Position numbers and translations under genes: made by a program. DNA of 64,000 bases from Acinetobacter sp. XH1741 (GTDB taxonomy: Bacteria; Pseudomonadota; Gammaproteobacteria; Pseudomonadales; Moraxellaceae): the NCBI RefSeq assembly GCF_041021895.1, contig NZ_CP157428.1, positions 3,596,001 through 3,660,000 on the forward strand. Direction: 5' to 3'. The notes beneath the pieces were generated by a model. The model was given only the letters and a program-made list of their open reading frames with translations, was not told the DNA's origin and ran no database searches. Below, one piece after another: positions 1 to 8,963 of this stretch; position 1 is the first letter of the stretch, and each line of letters opens with the position of its first letter.

Positions 1-2
1 TT

Positions 3-1766
3 GGACAAAGGCTCGGTGGCCATTTTTTGCCACTCATTGAGGATGTAAGCCAACTCAAAATCTTGATTGGAAAAATTTTCTATTTGGAAAGTGATTCAGT
101 CTGGTTAAATAATATTGATGATAAAGATTGGGCAACCCTCTTTGGACTGATTGGGCAAAGCAACAGTAATGTCGATGAAAAGCATGCAATTCAAGGAGAA
201 ATGATTAAGGCGATTACAGTCTTATCTTATCGTATTAGTGGTATTGGTCTTTATCCCGAATTTATTAATGCTCAACCTGAGTTAACTGAATATGAATCAC
301 CGTTTTTAGTACAAAACCGTGAAATTATTGAGTTTATAGAAAAATATAAAAAACAAGATATTTCTAGCCAAGACATTGCTGTTGTTCCACCTCCCGACGC
401 ATCTCAAGCATTTGTAATGTTAGAACAATGTCGAGATGTCGTTTTAAAAATACGGCGGGCAACAAAAAGAATCGGTGTTAGTTTAAGTTTGACCTATCTG
501 TTGTCTTTACTTGAACAATGCTTAGATCGTATTGAGTTATTGCTTTATCTCGTCGTAGATGACAGCGAAGGACGCTACATTTCTTTAGGTAATTTAATTT
601 CAGATTTAACTAAAGCACATTATAGTGAAAAGAGCGTTCGTTCGTTGCTCAGCACGACCAGTGAACTGATTGCCTTTCAAGTGACAGAAAATGCAAGCCG
701 TACTGGTGAGCATTATGTAAGTACTGATACCAAAGGCTTTTGGGGCATGTATAAAGCCGCTGCTGGTGCAGGTGTGATTATTGCCTGTATGGCTTCTTTG
801 AAAATACTTGCTGCGCGAATGACTATGGCTCCGCTGATGCAAGCCTTTACATTCAGTATGAACTATTCTCTCGGTTTTATTCTGATTCATGTATTGCACT
901 TTACCGTTGCGACAAAACAGCCAGCAATGACAGCCGCTGCTCTTGCAGCCACTGTTCAGCAACGTAAAGGCTCTAAAACTGCACAAATTGCAGAGTTGGC
1001 AGCACTCATTATCAATATTATCCGAACGCAGTTTATTGCTATTTTAGGTAATATCTCAATTGCAATTCCTACTGCTGCGCTCATTACCTTTGCTTGGCAG
1101 TTTTATCTGGGTGAACCTTTACTCACCCATACCAAAGCAACATCCCTCTTACATAGCTTAAACCCATTCACATCGTTAGCAGTTCCTCATGCAGCAATTG
1201 CTGGGGTGTGTTTGTTCTTGTCGGGCCTTATTGCAGGCTACTTCGACAACATGGCTGTTTATAGAAAAGTAGGACCACGTTTAAAAGCACATCGACGTCT
1301 ACGCAATTTATTCGGTCAAGAACGCCTAAATCGTTTTGCAGAATATATTGAACGTAATTTAGGTGCTCTCGCAGGTAACTTCCTATTTGGTGTAATGTTA
1401 GGAAGTATGGGAACCATTGGCTTTATTTTAGGTCTACCTTTAGATATCCGTCACATTGCCTTTGCATCAGCAAACTTTATCCAAGGTTTAATGACAATTA
1501 ACGGCAGTCCAGATATCGGCTTGATTATAGTTTCTTTTTTAGGTGTGCTCTGTATTGGCCTCACCAACTTGTTCGTAAGTTTTACCTTAACCATTATTGT
1601 AGCGCTACGAGCACGTCGAGTTCGCTTTGAACAATGGAAACCTCTAGCAAAACTGGTCATGACCCATTTTCTTACACGACCAAGTGACTTCTTCTGGCCA
1701 CCAAAGCAGCCTTTAGAATTAGAAGAAAATACATCAACAAGTGGCGGAAAAAAAACAGAGCACTAA
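3..1766 (+). CDS. Membrane protein of the 'site-specific recombinase' (Gcr-like) family, 5' end cut off
   Basis: The frame is open from the first bases of the window, so the start lies upstream; the TTG at 27 is not a convincing start. The N-terminal half is soluble and helical. The C-terminal half has about six hydrophobic segments, for example near codons 245-265, 275-295, 335-355, 390-410, 455-475 and 505-530 counted from the TTG. It resembles proteins annotated as site-specific recombinase Gcr (Pfam SpecificRecomb). I see no tyrosine or serine recombinase catalytic motif, and the membrane character argues against a recombinase role. It ends with a polar tail. It reads toward the PAP2-adeIJK unit but is separated from it by 185 bases holding a palindrome and possible promoter, so it is probably its own transcription unit. 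The function is unknown. Confidence 0.8.
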   Translation, partial: GQRLGGHFLPLIEDVSQLKILIGKIFYLESDSVWLNNIDDKDWATLFGLIGQSNSNVDEKHAIQGEMIKAITVLSYRISGIGLYPEFINAQPELTEYESPFLVQNREIIEFIEKYKKQDISSQDIAVVPPPDASQAFVMLEQCRDVVLKIRRATKRIGVSLSLTYLLSLLEQCLDRIELLLYLVVDDSEGRYISLGNLISDLTKAHYSEKSVRSLLSTTSELIAFQVTENASRTGEHYVSTDTKGFWGMYKAAAGAGVIIACMASLKILAARMTMAPLMQAFTFSMNYSLGFILIHVLHFTVATKQPAMTAAALAATVQQRKGSKTAQIAELAALIINIIRTQFIAILGNISIAIPTAALITFAWQFYLGEPLLTHTKATSLLHSLNPFTSLAVPHAAIAGVCLFLSGLIAGYFDNMAVYRKVGPRLKAHRRLRNLFGQERLNRFAEYIERNLGALAGNFLFGVMLGSMGTIGFILGLPLDIRHIAFASANFIQGLMTINGSPDIGLIIVSFLGVLCIGLTNLFVSFTLTIIVALRARRVRFEQWKPLAKLVMTHFLTRPSDFFWPPKQPLELEENTSTSGGKKTEH

Positions 1767-1870
1767 ATGTTCTGTTTTGTACACAAAACGTGAATTCCGT
1801 CAATTTTGTTGTGATTGTTTTTCCAAATGTTAAAAAAATTTCAAAATGAATTTACGATGATCTATCAGGC

Positions 1871-1901
1871 TTGAAAAAAAGTGTACTGGCAAGTACACTT
1901 T
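1871..1901 (+). promoter_or_regulatory. Candidate promoter with overlapping palindromic operator before the PAP2-adeIJK unit
   Basis: A perfect inverted repeat lies at 1878-1901, with arms AAAGTGTACT and AGTACACTTT around GGCA. TTGAAA at 1871-1876 and TACACT at 1894-1899 have a 17-base spacer and would make a sigma-70-type promoter whose spacer and -10 box are covered by the palindrome. That is the usual layout for a dimeric repressor. AdeN, a TetR-type repressor of adeIJK, is an obvious candidate by knowledge of the system, but I cannot match its site from memory. Alternatively the hairpin acts as a terminator on the minus strand, where it is followed by seven T. Confidence 0.45.
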
Positions 1902-1951
1902 CAACGGCATTCAGTAGTGAAAAACTATATGAATAAGCAAAGGTGTGTAAT

Positions 1952-2578
1952 ATGCCCTATCTACTGCTTTGTATTGGTTGCGTTTTTTTAGGATTAGGTG
2001 TGCTTGGTCTTTTTGTACCAAGTCTTCAATCTTTGGACTTGCTCACCGTTCAAACATTGAGTCATCATCGTTTAAATTATCTTAATGCTATAACCACCTT
2101 TCTTGCACGCGTAGGCGGCATGCCATTTGTATGTTTTTTATCCTTTCTAGTATGTGTATATTTAGCATGGTATAAAAAATATATTACTGTTATTTTCATT
2201 AGCTTGGGAGTTATTGGCAGTATCACCATTGGTTGGCTGCTCAAATGGTGTGTTAACCGGCCTAGACCTCCTGAGGCATATCATATTGTTGAAAGTTATG
2301 GTGCATCGTTCCCAAGTGCACATAGTGTTTATGCATCAACACTGGCTTGTCTGGCAATGATTATGTTATGCCGTAAACACAACACTAACTCTCCTTATAT
2401 TGTTTTGATCTCCTGTCTTTGGTTTGTGTGTATGGGGCTTTCAAGAATATATGCAGGAGTTCATTTCCCAACAGACGTACTCGCTGGTTGGGGCATTGGT
2501 TTTATTTGGATTGCACTGCTTTGGCTCTTGTTAAGACAAACACAAAGTAGGTTAAGTAGAAAACAAATATATTTTTAG
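1952..2578 (+). CDS. PAP2-family lipid phosphate phosphatase upstream of adeIJK
   Basis: This is an integral membrane phosphatase of the PAP2 superfamily, likely acting on an undecaprenyl or phospholipid phosphate at the periplasmic face. All three signature motifs are present: KWCVNRPRP (K-X6-RP), PSAHS (PSGH type) and SRIYAGVHFPTD (SR-X5-H-X3-D). Hydrophobic segments flank them. I chose ATG 1952 because AAAGG ends eight bases upstream; a GTG at 1943 is in frame but overlaps that ribosome binding site. The stop is only 24 bases from adeI, so it is probably co-transcribed with the pump. The link to efflux is unknown; it may simply share the promoter. Confidence 0.85.
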   Translation: MPYLLLCIGCVFLGLGVLGLFVPSLQSLDLLTVQTLSHHRLNYLNAITTFLARVGGMPFVCFLSFLVCVYLAWYKKYITVIFISLGVIGSITIGWLLKWCVNRPRPPEAYHIVESYGASFPSAHSVYASTLACLAMIMLCRKHNTNSPYIVLISCLWFVCMGLSRIYAGVHFPTDVLAGWGIGFIWIALLWLLLRQTQSRLSRKQIYF

Positions 2579-2602
2579 ATTTTATCTAAACGAGGTGGAA
2601 CA

Positions 2603-3853
2603 ATGATGTCGGCTAAGCTTTGGGCTCCTGCCCTTACTGCTTGCGCATTAGCAACAAGTATCGCACTTGTTGGTTGTAGCAAAGGCTCCAATGAGAAACA
2701 GCAAGCTGCTGCTGCTCAGAAAATGCCGCCTGCAGAAGTAGGTGTTATTGTTGCTCAACCACAAAGTGTTGAACAAAGCGTTGAGCTTTCAGGCCGCACT
2801 TCAGCATATCAAATTTCTGAAGTTCGTCCTCAAACAAGTGGCGTGATTTTAAAGCGCTTATTTGCTGAAGGAAGCTATGTTCGTGAAGGCCAAGCGCTAT
2901 ATGAGCTTGATTCTAGAACGAACCGTGCAACGTTAGAAAATGCAAAAGCATCTCTCCTACAACAACAGGCAAATCTGGCTTCACTACGTACCAAGTTAAA
3001 CCGTTATAAACAACTTGTTTCTAGTAATGCTGTGTCTAAACAGGAATATGATGACTTACTTGGTCAAGTCAATGTTGCAGAAGCGCAAGTTGCTGCAGCG
3101 AAGGCTCAAGTAACAAATGCAAATGTAGATCTTGGTTATTCTACTATTCGCTCTCCAATTTCTGGACAATCTGGACGCTCTTCAGTGACGGCTGGTGCTT
3201 TGGTTACTGCTAACCAGGCTGACCCGTTGGTAACTATTCAGCAGCTAGATCCGATTTATGTTGATATTAACCAGTCAAGCACTGAGTTATTGCGTTTACG
3301 TCAGCAACTAAGTAAAGGCAGTTTAAACAACAGCAACAACACGAAAGTAAAATTAAAGCTTGAAGATGGGTCTACCTACCCGATCGAAGGCCAACTTGCT
3401 TTCTCTGATGCTTCTGTAAACCAAGATACAGGAACAGTGACATTACGTGCTGTATTCTCTAACCCGAATCATTTATTGCTTCCGGGTATGTATACAACTG
3501 CACAAATTGTTCAAGGTGTTGTTCCAAATGCTTATCTGATTCCACAAGCTGCCATTACACGTTTACCTACAGGTCAAGCTGTAGCTATGCTTGTTAATGC
3601 CAAAGGGGCTGTTGAGAGTCGTCCTATTGAAACCGCTGGTGTTCAAGGACAAAACTGGATTGTGACTAACGGTTTAAAAACCGGAGATAAAGTTATTGTT
3701 GATGGCGTTGCCAAAGTGAAAGAAGGCCAACAAGTATCAGCGAAACCTTATCAAGCTCAACCAGCAAACCCTCAAGGTGCAGCGCCAAATGCTGCAAAAC
3801 CGGCTCAATCAGGTAAACCTCAAGCAGAACAGAAAGCAGCTTCAAATGCATAA
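2603..3853 (+). CDS. adeI: AdeI, periplasmic adaptor (membrane fusion protein) of the AdeIJK RND efflux pump
   Basis: AdeI links the inner membrane transporter AdeJ to the outer membrane channel AdeK. The N-terminus is a lipoprotein signal ending in LVGC, so Cys25 is the likely lipidated residue. A lipoyl/barrel-sandwich half follows (about residues 60-100), then an alpha-helical hairpin rich in Gln and Ala (about 100-170), the second lipoyl half, a beta-barrel and a membrane-proximal domain, and a low-complexity Ala/Gln/Pro tail. The length of 416 residues and sequence match A. baumannii AdeI as I remember it. AGGTGG precedes the start. The next gene begins 12 bases after the stop. The pump confers broad intrinsic drug resistance in this genus. 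Confidence 0.96.
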   Translation: MMSAKLWAPALTACALATSIALVGCSKGSNEKQQAAAAQKMPPAEVGVIVAQPQSVEQSVELSGRTSAYQISEVRPQTSGVILKRLFAEGSYVREGQALYELDSRTNRATLENAKASLLQQQANLASLRTKLNRYKQLVSSNAVSKQEYDDLLGQVNVAEAQVAAAKAQVTNANVDLGYSTIRSPISGQSGRSSVTAGALVTANQADPLVTIQQLDPIYVDINQSSTELLRLRQQLSKGSLNNSNNTKVKLKLEDGSTYPIEGQLAFSDASVNQDTGTVTLRAVFSNPNHLLLPGMYTTAQIVQGVVPNAYLIPQAAITRLPTGQAVAMLVNAKGAVESRPIETAGVQGQNWIVTNGLKTGDKVIVDGVAKVKEGQQVSAKPYQAQPANPQGAAPNAAKPAQSGKPQAEQKAASNA

Positions 3854-3865
3854 GGGGTAGATTGA

Positions 3866-6800
3866 ATGGCACAGTTTTTTATTCATCGCCCCATTTTTGC
3901 GTGGGTGATTGCATTAGTCATTATGTTGGCGGGTATTCTTACGCTAACAAAAATGCCTATTGCACAATATCCGACGATTGCACCACCGACAGTAACTATT
4001 TCTGCGACTTATCCTGGTGCATCGGCTGAAACAGTTGAAAACACCGTAACCCAGATCATTGAACAACAAATGAATGGTCTTGATGGCTTACGTTATATTT
4101 CATCTAACAGTGCTGGTAATGGTCAAGCATCTATTCAATTAAACTTTGAACAAGGTATTGACCCTGATATTGCACAGGTTCAAGTTCAAAACAAATTGCA
4201 ATCTGCAACTGCACTTTTACCTGAAGATGTACAGCGTCAAGGTATAACAGTAACTAAATCTGGTGCGAGCTTCTTGCAAGTTATTGCATTTTATTCACCA
4301 GATAACAACCTGTCAGACTCAGACATTAAAGACTATGTAAACTCATCAATTAAAGAACCACTTAGCCGTGTTGCTGGTGTGGGTGAGGTAACGGTCTTTG
4401 GTGGTTCATACGCAATGCGTATCTGGCTTGATCCGGCTAAATTAACAAGTTATCAACTTACTCCTACTGATATTGCAACTGCTTTACAAGCACAAAACTC
4501 TCAAGTTGCAGTAGGTCAGTTAGGTGGTGCGCCAGCTGTAGAAGGCCAAGTTCTTAATGCGACAGTAAATGCGCAAAGCTTGTTACAAACACCGGAACAG
4601 TTTAAAAACATCTTCTTAAAGAACACTGCATCAGGTGCTGAGGTTCGATTAAAAGATGTTGCTCGCGTAGAACTTGGTTCTGATAACTATCAATTCGATT
4701 CGAAATTTAATGGTAAACCAGCAGCAGGTCTTGCAATTAAGATTGCAACAGGTGCCAACGCACTTGATACAGCAGCAGCCGTTGAACAACGTCTATCTGA
4801 ATTACGTAAGAACTACCCTACGGGTCTTGCAGATAAACTGGCTTATGACACGACTCCATTTATCCGTCTTTCAATTGAGAGTGTTGTACACACATTAATT
4901 GAAGCCGTGATTTTGGTATTCATTGTTATGTTCCTATTCTTACAGAACTGGCGTGCAACGATTATTCCAACGCTTGCAGTTCCAGTTGTTGTATTAGGTA
5001 CATTTGCGGTTATTAATATTTTTGGCTTCTCAATTAACACCTTAACCATGTTCGCTATGGTATTGGCAATCGGTCTTCTGGTCGATGACGCCATTGTTGT
5101 AGTCGAAAACGTTGAACGTGTGATGAGTGAAGACCATACCGATCCGGTAACGGCAACCTCTCGCTCAATGCAGCAGATTTCTGGTGCGTTAGTCGGTATT
5201 ACCAGTGTATTGACAGCGGTATTCGTACCAATGGCTTTCTTTGGTGGTACAACAGGTGTAATTTACCGTCAATTCTCGATTACCCTTGTTACTGCAATGG
5301 TTCTATCGTTAATTGTGGCATTAACATTTACACCAGCACTTTGTGCAACCATTTTAAAACAGCATGATCCAAATAAAGAACCAAGCAATAATATCTTTGC
5401 ACGTTTCTTTAGAAGCTTTAACAATGGTTTTGACCGCATGTCGCATAGCTACCAAAATGGTGTTAGTCGCATGCTTAAAGGCAAAATCTTCTCTGGCGTG
5501 CTTTATGCTGTAGTAGTTGCCCTTTTAGTATTCTTGTTCCAAAAGCTTCCGACTTCATTCTTACCAGAAGAAGATCAGGGCGTGGTAATGACGCTTGTAC
5601 AATTACCGCCAAATGCAACGCTTGACCGTACAGGTAAAGTAGTTGATACCATGACACACTTCTTCTTGAATGAAAAAGATACAGTGGAATCGATTTTCAC
5701 CGTTTCTGGCTTCTCATTCACAGGTGTGGGTCAAAATGCGGGTATTGGCTTCGTTAAGTTGAAAGACTGGAGCAAACGTACATCACCTGAAACTCAAATT
5801 GGTGCATTAATCAAGCGCGGTATGGCATTAAATATGATCATTAAAGATGCATCATATGTTATGCCTTTACAGCTTCCTGCAATGCCTGAATTAGGTGTAA
5901 CTGCCGGTTTTAACTTGCAGCTTAAAGATTCAAGTGGTCAAGGCCATGCGAAACTGATTGCAGCTCGTAACACGATTTTAGGCTTGGCATCACAAGATAA
6001 ACGTCTTGTTGGTGTACGTCCAAATGGTCAAGAAGATACACCTCAGTATCAAATTAATGTAGATCAGGCACAAGCTGGTGCTATGGGTGTAAGTATTGCC
6101 GACATCAACAATACAATGCGTATTGCTTGGGGTGGTTCATACATCAATGATTTCGTTGACCGTGGTCGTGTGAAAAAAGTTTATGTTCAAGGTGATGCGA
6201 ATACCCGTATGATGCCTGAAGACTTAAACAAGTGGTATGTACGTAATAACAAAGGCGCAATGGTACCATTCTCGGCATTTGCTACAGGCGAATGGACTTA
6301 TGGTTCACCACGTCTTGAACGTTATAACGGCGTATCATCGGTTAACATTCAAGGTACACCTGCACCTGGCGTGAGCTCTGGTGATGCCATGAAAGCCATG
6401 GAAGAAATTATTGGTAAGTTACCATCTATGGGCTTACAAGGTTTCGACTATGAATGGACAGGATTATCTCTTGAAGAACGCGAGTCTGGTGCTCAAGCTC
6501 CATTCTTATATGCGCTTTCATTGTTAATCGTATTCCTTTGCTTGGCTGCATTATATGAAAGCTGGTCTATCCCGTTCTCGGTTTTACTTGTGGTACCACT
6601 TGGTGTCATTGGTGCAATCGTATTGACTTACTTGGGTATGATTATTAAAGGAGACCCAAATCTCTCAAATAACATTTACTTCCAGGTAGCCATGATTGCG
6701 GTCATCGGTCTTTCTGCAAAAAATGCGATCTTAATTGTTGAGTTTGCAAAAGAATTGCAGGAAAAAGGTGAAGACCTCCTTGATGCAACCTTACATGCAG

Positions 6801-7042
6801 CAAAAATGCGTTTACGTCCAATTATCATGACGACCCTTGCCTTCGGTTTTGGTGTACTTCCACTTGCCCTTTCAACAGGTGCCGGTGCAGGAAGTCAGCA
6901 CTCAGTCGGCTTTGGTGTACTTGGTGGCGTACTCAGCGCGACATTCTTAGGTATCTTCTTTATCCCTGTATTCTATGTGTGGATTCGTAGTATCTTTAAG
7001 TACAAACCAAAAACCATAAACACTCAGGAGCATAAATCGTGA
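3866..7042 (+). CDS. adeJ: AdeJ, RND-family inner membrane drug/proton antiporter
   Basis: AdeJ is the energised subunit of AdeIJK and works as a trimer. At 1058 residues it has the normal HAE1-type length. It starts with the typical MAQFFIHRPIFAWVI sequence. The proton-relay Asp pair is in GLLVDDAIVVVENVERV (about residues 403-419), and the second half has GLSAKNAILIVEFAKE with the conserved Lys. Two large periplasmic loops separate transmembrane helices 1-2 and 7-8. The sequence is intact with no frameshift. The TGA stop overlaps the ATG of adeK by one base, which implies translational coupling. Known substrates of the family include beta-lactams, fluoroquinolones, tetracyclines, chloramphenicol and biocides. 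Confidence 0.97.
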   Translation: MAQFFIHRPIFAWVIALVIMLAGILTLTKMPIAQYPTIAPPTVTISATYPGASAETVENTVTQIIEQQMNGLDGLRYISSNSAGNGQASIQLNFEQGIDPDIAQVQVQNKLQSATALLPEDVQRQGITVTKSGASFLQVIAFYSPDNNLSDSDIKDYVNSSIKEPLSRVAGVGEVTVFGGSYAMRIWLDPAKLTSYQLTPTDIATALQAQNSQVAVGQLGGAPAVEGQVLNATVNAQSLLQTPEQFKNIFLKNTASGAEVRLKDVARVELGSDNYQFDSKFNGKPAAGLAIKIATGANALDTAAAVEQRLSELRKNYPTGLADKLAYDTTPFIRLSIESVVHTLIEAVILVFIVMFLFLQNWRATIIPTLAVPVVVLGTFAVINIFGFSINTLTMFAMVLAIGLLVDDAIVVVENVERVMSEDHTDPVTATSRSMQQISGALVGITSVLTAVFVPMAFFGGTTGVIYRQFSITLVTAMVLSLIVALTFTPALCATILKQHDPNKEPSNNIFARFFRSFNNGFDRMSHSYQNGVSRMLKGKIFSGVLYAVVVALLVFLFQKLPTSFLPEEDQGVVMTLVQLPPNATLDRTGKVVDTMTHFFLNEKDTVESIFTVSGFSFTGVGQNAGIGFVKLKDWSKRTSPETQIGALIKRGMALNMIIKDASYVMPLQLPAMPELGVTAGFNLQLKDSSGQGHAKLIAARNTILGLASQDKRLVGVRPNGQEDTPQYQINVDQAQAGAMGVSIADINNTMRIAWGGSYINDFVDRGRVKKVYVQGDANTRMMPEDLNKWYVRNNKGAMVPFSAFATGEWTYGSPRLERYNGVSSVNIQGTPAPGVSSGDAMKAMEEIIGKLPSMGLQGFDYEWTGLSLEERESGAQAPFLYALSLLIVFLCLAALYESWSIPFSVLLVVPLGVIGAIVLTYLGMIIKGDPNLSNNIYFQVAMIAVIGLSAKNAILIVEFAKELQEKGEDLLDATLHAAKMRLRPIIMTTLAFGFGVLPLALSTGAGAGSQHSVGFGVLGGVLSATFLGIFFIPVFYVWIRSIFKYKPKTINTQEHKS

Positions 7043-8496
7043 TGCAAAAAGTATGGTCTATTTCAGGTCGTAGCATTGCGGTATCTGCACTTGCGCTTGC
7101 TTTGTCAGCTTGTCAAAGCATGCGCGGCCCAGAACCAGTCGTGAAAACCGATATTCCACAGAGCTATGCATATAACAGCGCTTCTGGTACATCTATTGCT
7201 GAACAGGGCTATAAACAGTTCTTTGCTGACCCACGTTTGCTTGAAGTGATCGACTTGGCTCTTGCGAATAACCGTGATTTACGTAAAGCAACGCTCAATA
7301 TTGAACGTGCTCAAGAGCAATATCAGATTACAAAGAACAACCAGCTTCCAACAATCGGAGCAAGTGGTAGCGCAGTTCGTCAGGTTACGCCAAGTCGTGA
7401 TCCAAATAACCCCTACTCTACTTACCAAGTAGGTTTGGGTGTAACTGCTTATGAGCTTGATTTCTGGGGCCGTGTTCGTAGTCTAAAAGACGCTGCTTTA
7501 GATAGTTATCTGTCAACACAAAGTGCGCGTGATTCGACTCAAATCAGTCTAATTAGCCAAGTTGCTCAAGCATGGTTAAATTACTCGTTTGCAACAGCGA
7601 ATTTAAGACTTGCAGAGCAAACACTTAAAGCACAACAAGACTCTTACAATCTCAACAAAAAACGTTTTGATGTAGGTATCGACAGCGAAGTTCCGTTACG
7701 TCAGGCACAGATTTCTGTAGAAACTGCGCGTAATGATGTAGCGAACTACAAAACTCAAATTGCTCAAGCACAAAACTTGTTGAACTTGCTTGTAGGTCAG
7801 CCTGTTGCACAAAACTTGTTGCCAACACAACCTGTAAAACGCGTTGCTCAACAAAATGTGTTTACTGCTGGTTTGCCTAGTGACTTGCTAAACAACCGTC
7901 CAGATGTAAAAGCAGCTGAATATAACTTAAGCGCTGCGGGTGCGAATATTGGTGCTGCAAAAGCACGTTTATTCCCAACCATTAGCTTAACGGGTTCAGC
8001 AGGTTATGCATCAACTGACTTAAGTGATCTATTTAAGTCTGGTGGTTTTGCATGGTCAATTGGCCCAAGTTTAGACTTACCAATCTTTGACTGGGGCACA
8101 CGTCGTTCGAATGTAAAAATTTCTGAAACTGATCAGAAAATTGCATTGTCTGATTATGAAAAATCAGTTCAGTCTGCGTTCCGTGAAGTCAATGATGCGC
8201 TTGCAACTCGTGCCAATATTGGTGATCGTCTAACAGCGCAGCAACGTCTGGTAGAAGCAACAAACCGCAACTATACACTTTCAAATGCCCGCTTCCGTGC
8301 TGGTATTGATAGTTACTTGACTGTTCTAGATGCACAGCGTTCATCTTATACAGCTGAACAAGGTTTACTATTGCTTCAACAAGCAAACTTAAACAACCAA
8401 ATCGAGTTGTACAAAACTCTAGGTGGTGGTTTAAAAGCTAATACTTCAGATACAGTGGTTCATCAACCATCAAGTGCTGAACTTAAAAAGCAATAA
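7042..8496 (+). CDS. adeK: AdeK, outer membrane channel (TolC/OprM type) of AdeIJK
   Basis: AdeK is the outer membrane factor of the pump, a lipoprotein of the NodT/OprM group. The signal ends in LSAC, with Cys24 as the lipidation site. Two outer-membrane-efflux repeats follow with the usual long amphipathic helices and the motifs NRPDV and FPTISLTGS. ATG 7042 gives 484 residues, the length I recall for AdeK, and overlaps the adeJ stop. A GTG one codon earlier (7039) is also in frame and is eight bases from the CAGGAG site at 7025, so the exact start is uncertain by one codon. A terminator follows at 8517. Confidence 0.96.
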   Translation: MQKVWSISGRSIAVSALALALSACQSMRGPEPVVKTDIPQSYAYNSASGTSIAEQGYKQFFADPRLLEVIDLALANNRDLRKATLNIERAQEQYQITKNNQLPTIGASGSAVRQVTPSRDPNNPYSTYQVGLGVTAYELDFWGRVRSLKDAALDSYLSTQSARDSTQISLISQVAQAWLNYSFATANLRLAEQTLKAQQDSYNLNKKRFDVGIDSEVPLRQAQISVETARNDVANYKTQIAQAQNLLNLLVGQPVAQNLLPTQPVKRVAQQNVFTAGLPSDLLNNRPDVKAAEYNLSAAGANIGAAKARLFPTISLTGSAGYASTDLSDLFKSGGFAWSIGPSLDLPIFDWGTRRSNVKISETDQKIALSDYEKSVQSAFREVNDALATRANIGDRLTAQQRLVEATNRNYTLSNARFRAGIDSYLTVLDAQRSSYTAEQGLLLLQQANLNNQIELYKTLGGGLKANTSDTVVHQPSSAELKKQ

Positions 8497-8516
8497 GTTT
8501 TAGTTAACTTGTTTAT

Positions 8517-8543
8517 AAAAGCTCACTTCGGTGGGCTTTTTTA
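8517..8543 (+). terminator. Intrinsic terminator of adeIJK
   Basis: The stem GCTCAC/GTGGGC with a TTCG loop is preceded by AAAA and followed by six T. It lies 20 bases after the adeK stop. Confidence 0.85.
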
Positions 8544-8605
8544 TTGCAACTCAAGTAGATATTTTTTATCTTGAAACCTTAAGAAATTTAGATTGAGAAA
8601 AAACA

Positions 8606-8956
8606 ATGTTATTGAGTAATTTAGAAAGCGTTCCAGGCCATCAAATTTTAAAGCAACTTGATGTTGTTTATGGAAGCACTGTTCGTAGCAAACACGTAGG
8701 CCGTGACCTCATGGCGAGTTTAAAAAATATTGTGGGTGGCGAGCTCACTGGCTATACCGAACTTTTAGAAGAATCCCGCCAAGAAGCCATGGATCGCATG
8801 ATTGCTAAAGCCCAACAGCTTGGTGCAAATGCAATTGTGGGTATTTGTTTTTCAACTTCTAATATTGCCCAAGGCGCTTCCGAGTTATTTGTATATGGCA
8901 CAGCAGTCATTGTGCAACCTCAAGCTCCACATCTACCAGACCCATTTAATGCATAG
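8606..8956 (+). CDS. YbjQ/UPF0145 family protein
   Basis: This 116-residue protein belongs to the YbjQ (UPF0145) family, small soluble proteins thought to assemble as pentamers with a putative metal-binding site; no activity is established. The family core is seen in VVYGSTVRSKHVGRDL (about residues 20-35), the linker NIVGGELTGYTELLEESRQEA and the C-terminal AYGTAV-like strand VYGTAV. The spacing ANAIVGICFST is also typical. It is followed seven bases later by a paralogue with a membrane anchor, so the two are almost certainly one operon downstream of the adeIJK terminator. Confidence 0.85.
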   Translation: MLLSNLESVPGHQILKQLDVVYGSTVRSKHVGRDLMASLKNIVGGELTGYTELLEESRQEAMDRMIAKAQQLGANAIVGICFSTSNIAQGASELFVYGTAVIVQPQAPHLPDPFNA

Positions 8957-8963
8957 GTAGAAA

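Noticed and set aside
606..986. A 126-codon minus-strand frame inside the first gene.
   Set aside because: It is antisense to a clear coding region, with low-complexity Cys/Ser/His-rich content and no start signal.
27..1766. A real site-specific recombinase, as this family is often named.
   Set aside because: The protein is a multi-helix membrane protein without tyrosine or serine recombinase residues; the name is historical. There is no sign of an associated mobile element.
1878..1901. The palindrome before the PAP2 gene as a simple terminator of the first gene.
   Set aside because: On the plus strand it is followed by CAAC, not a T run, so it would only terminate transcripts of the opposite strand. 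The operator reading is kept as a candidate.
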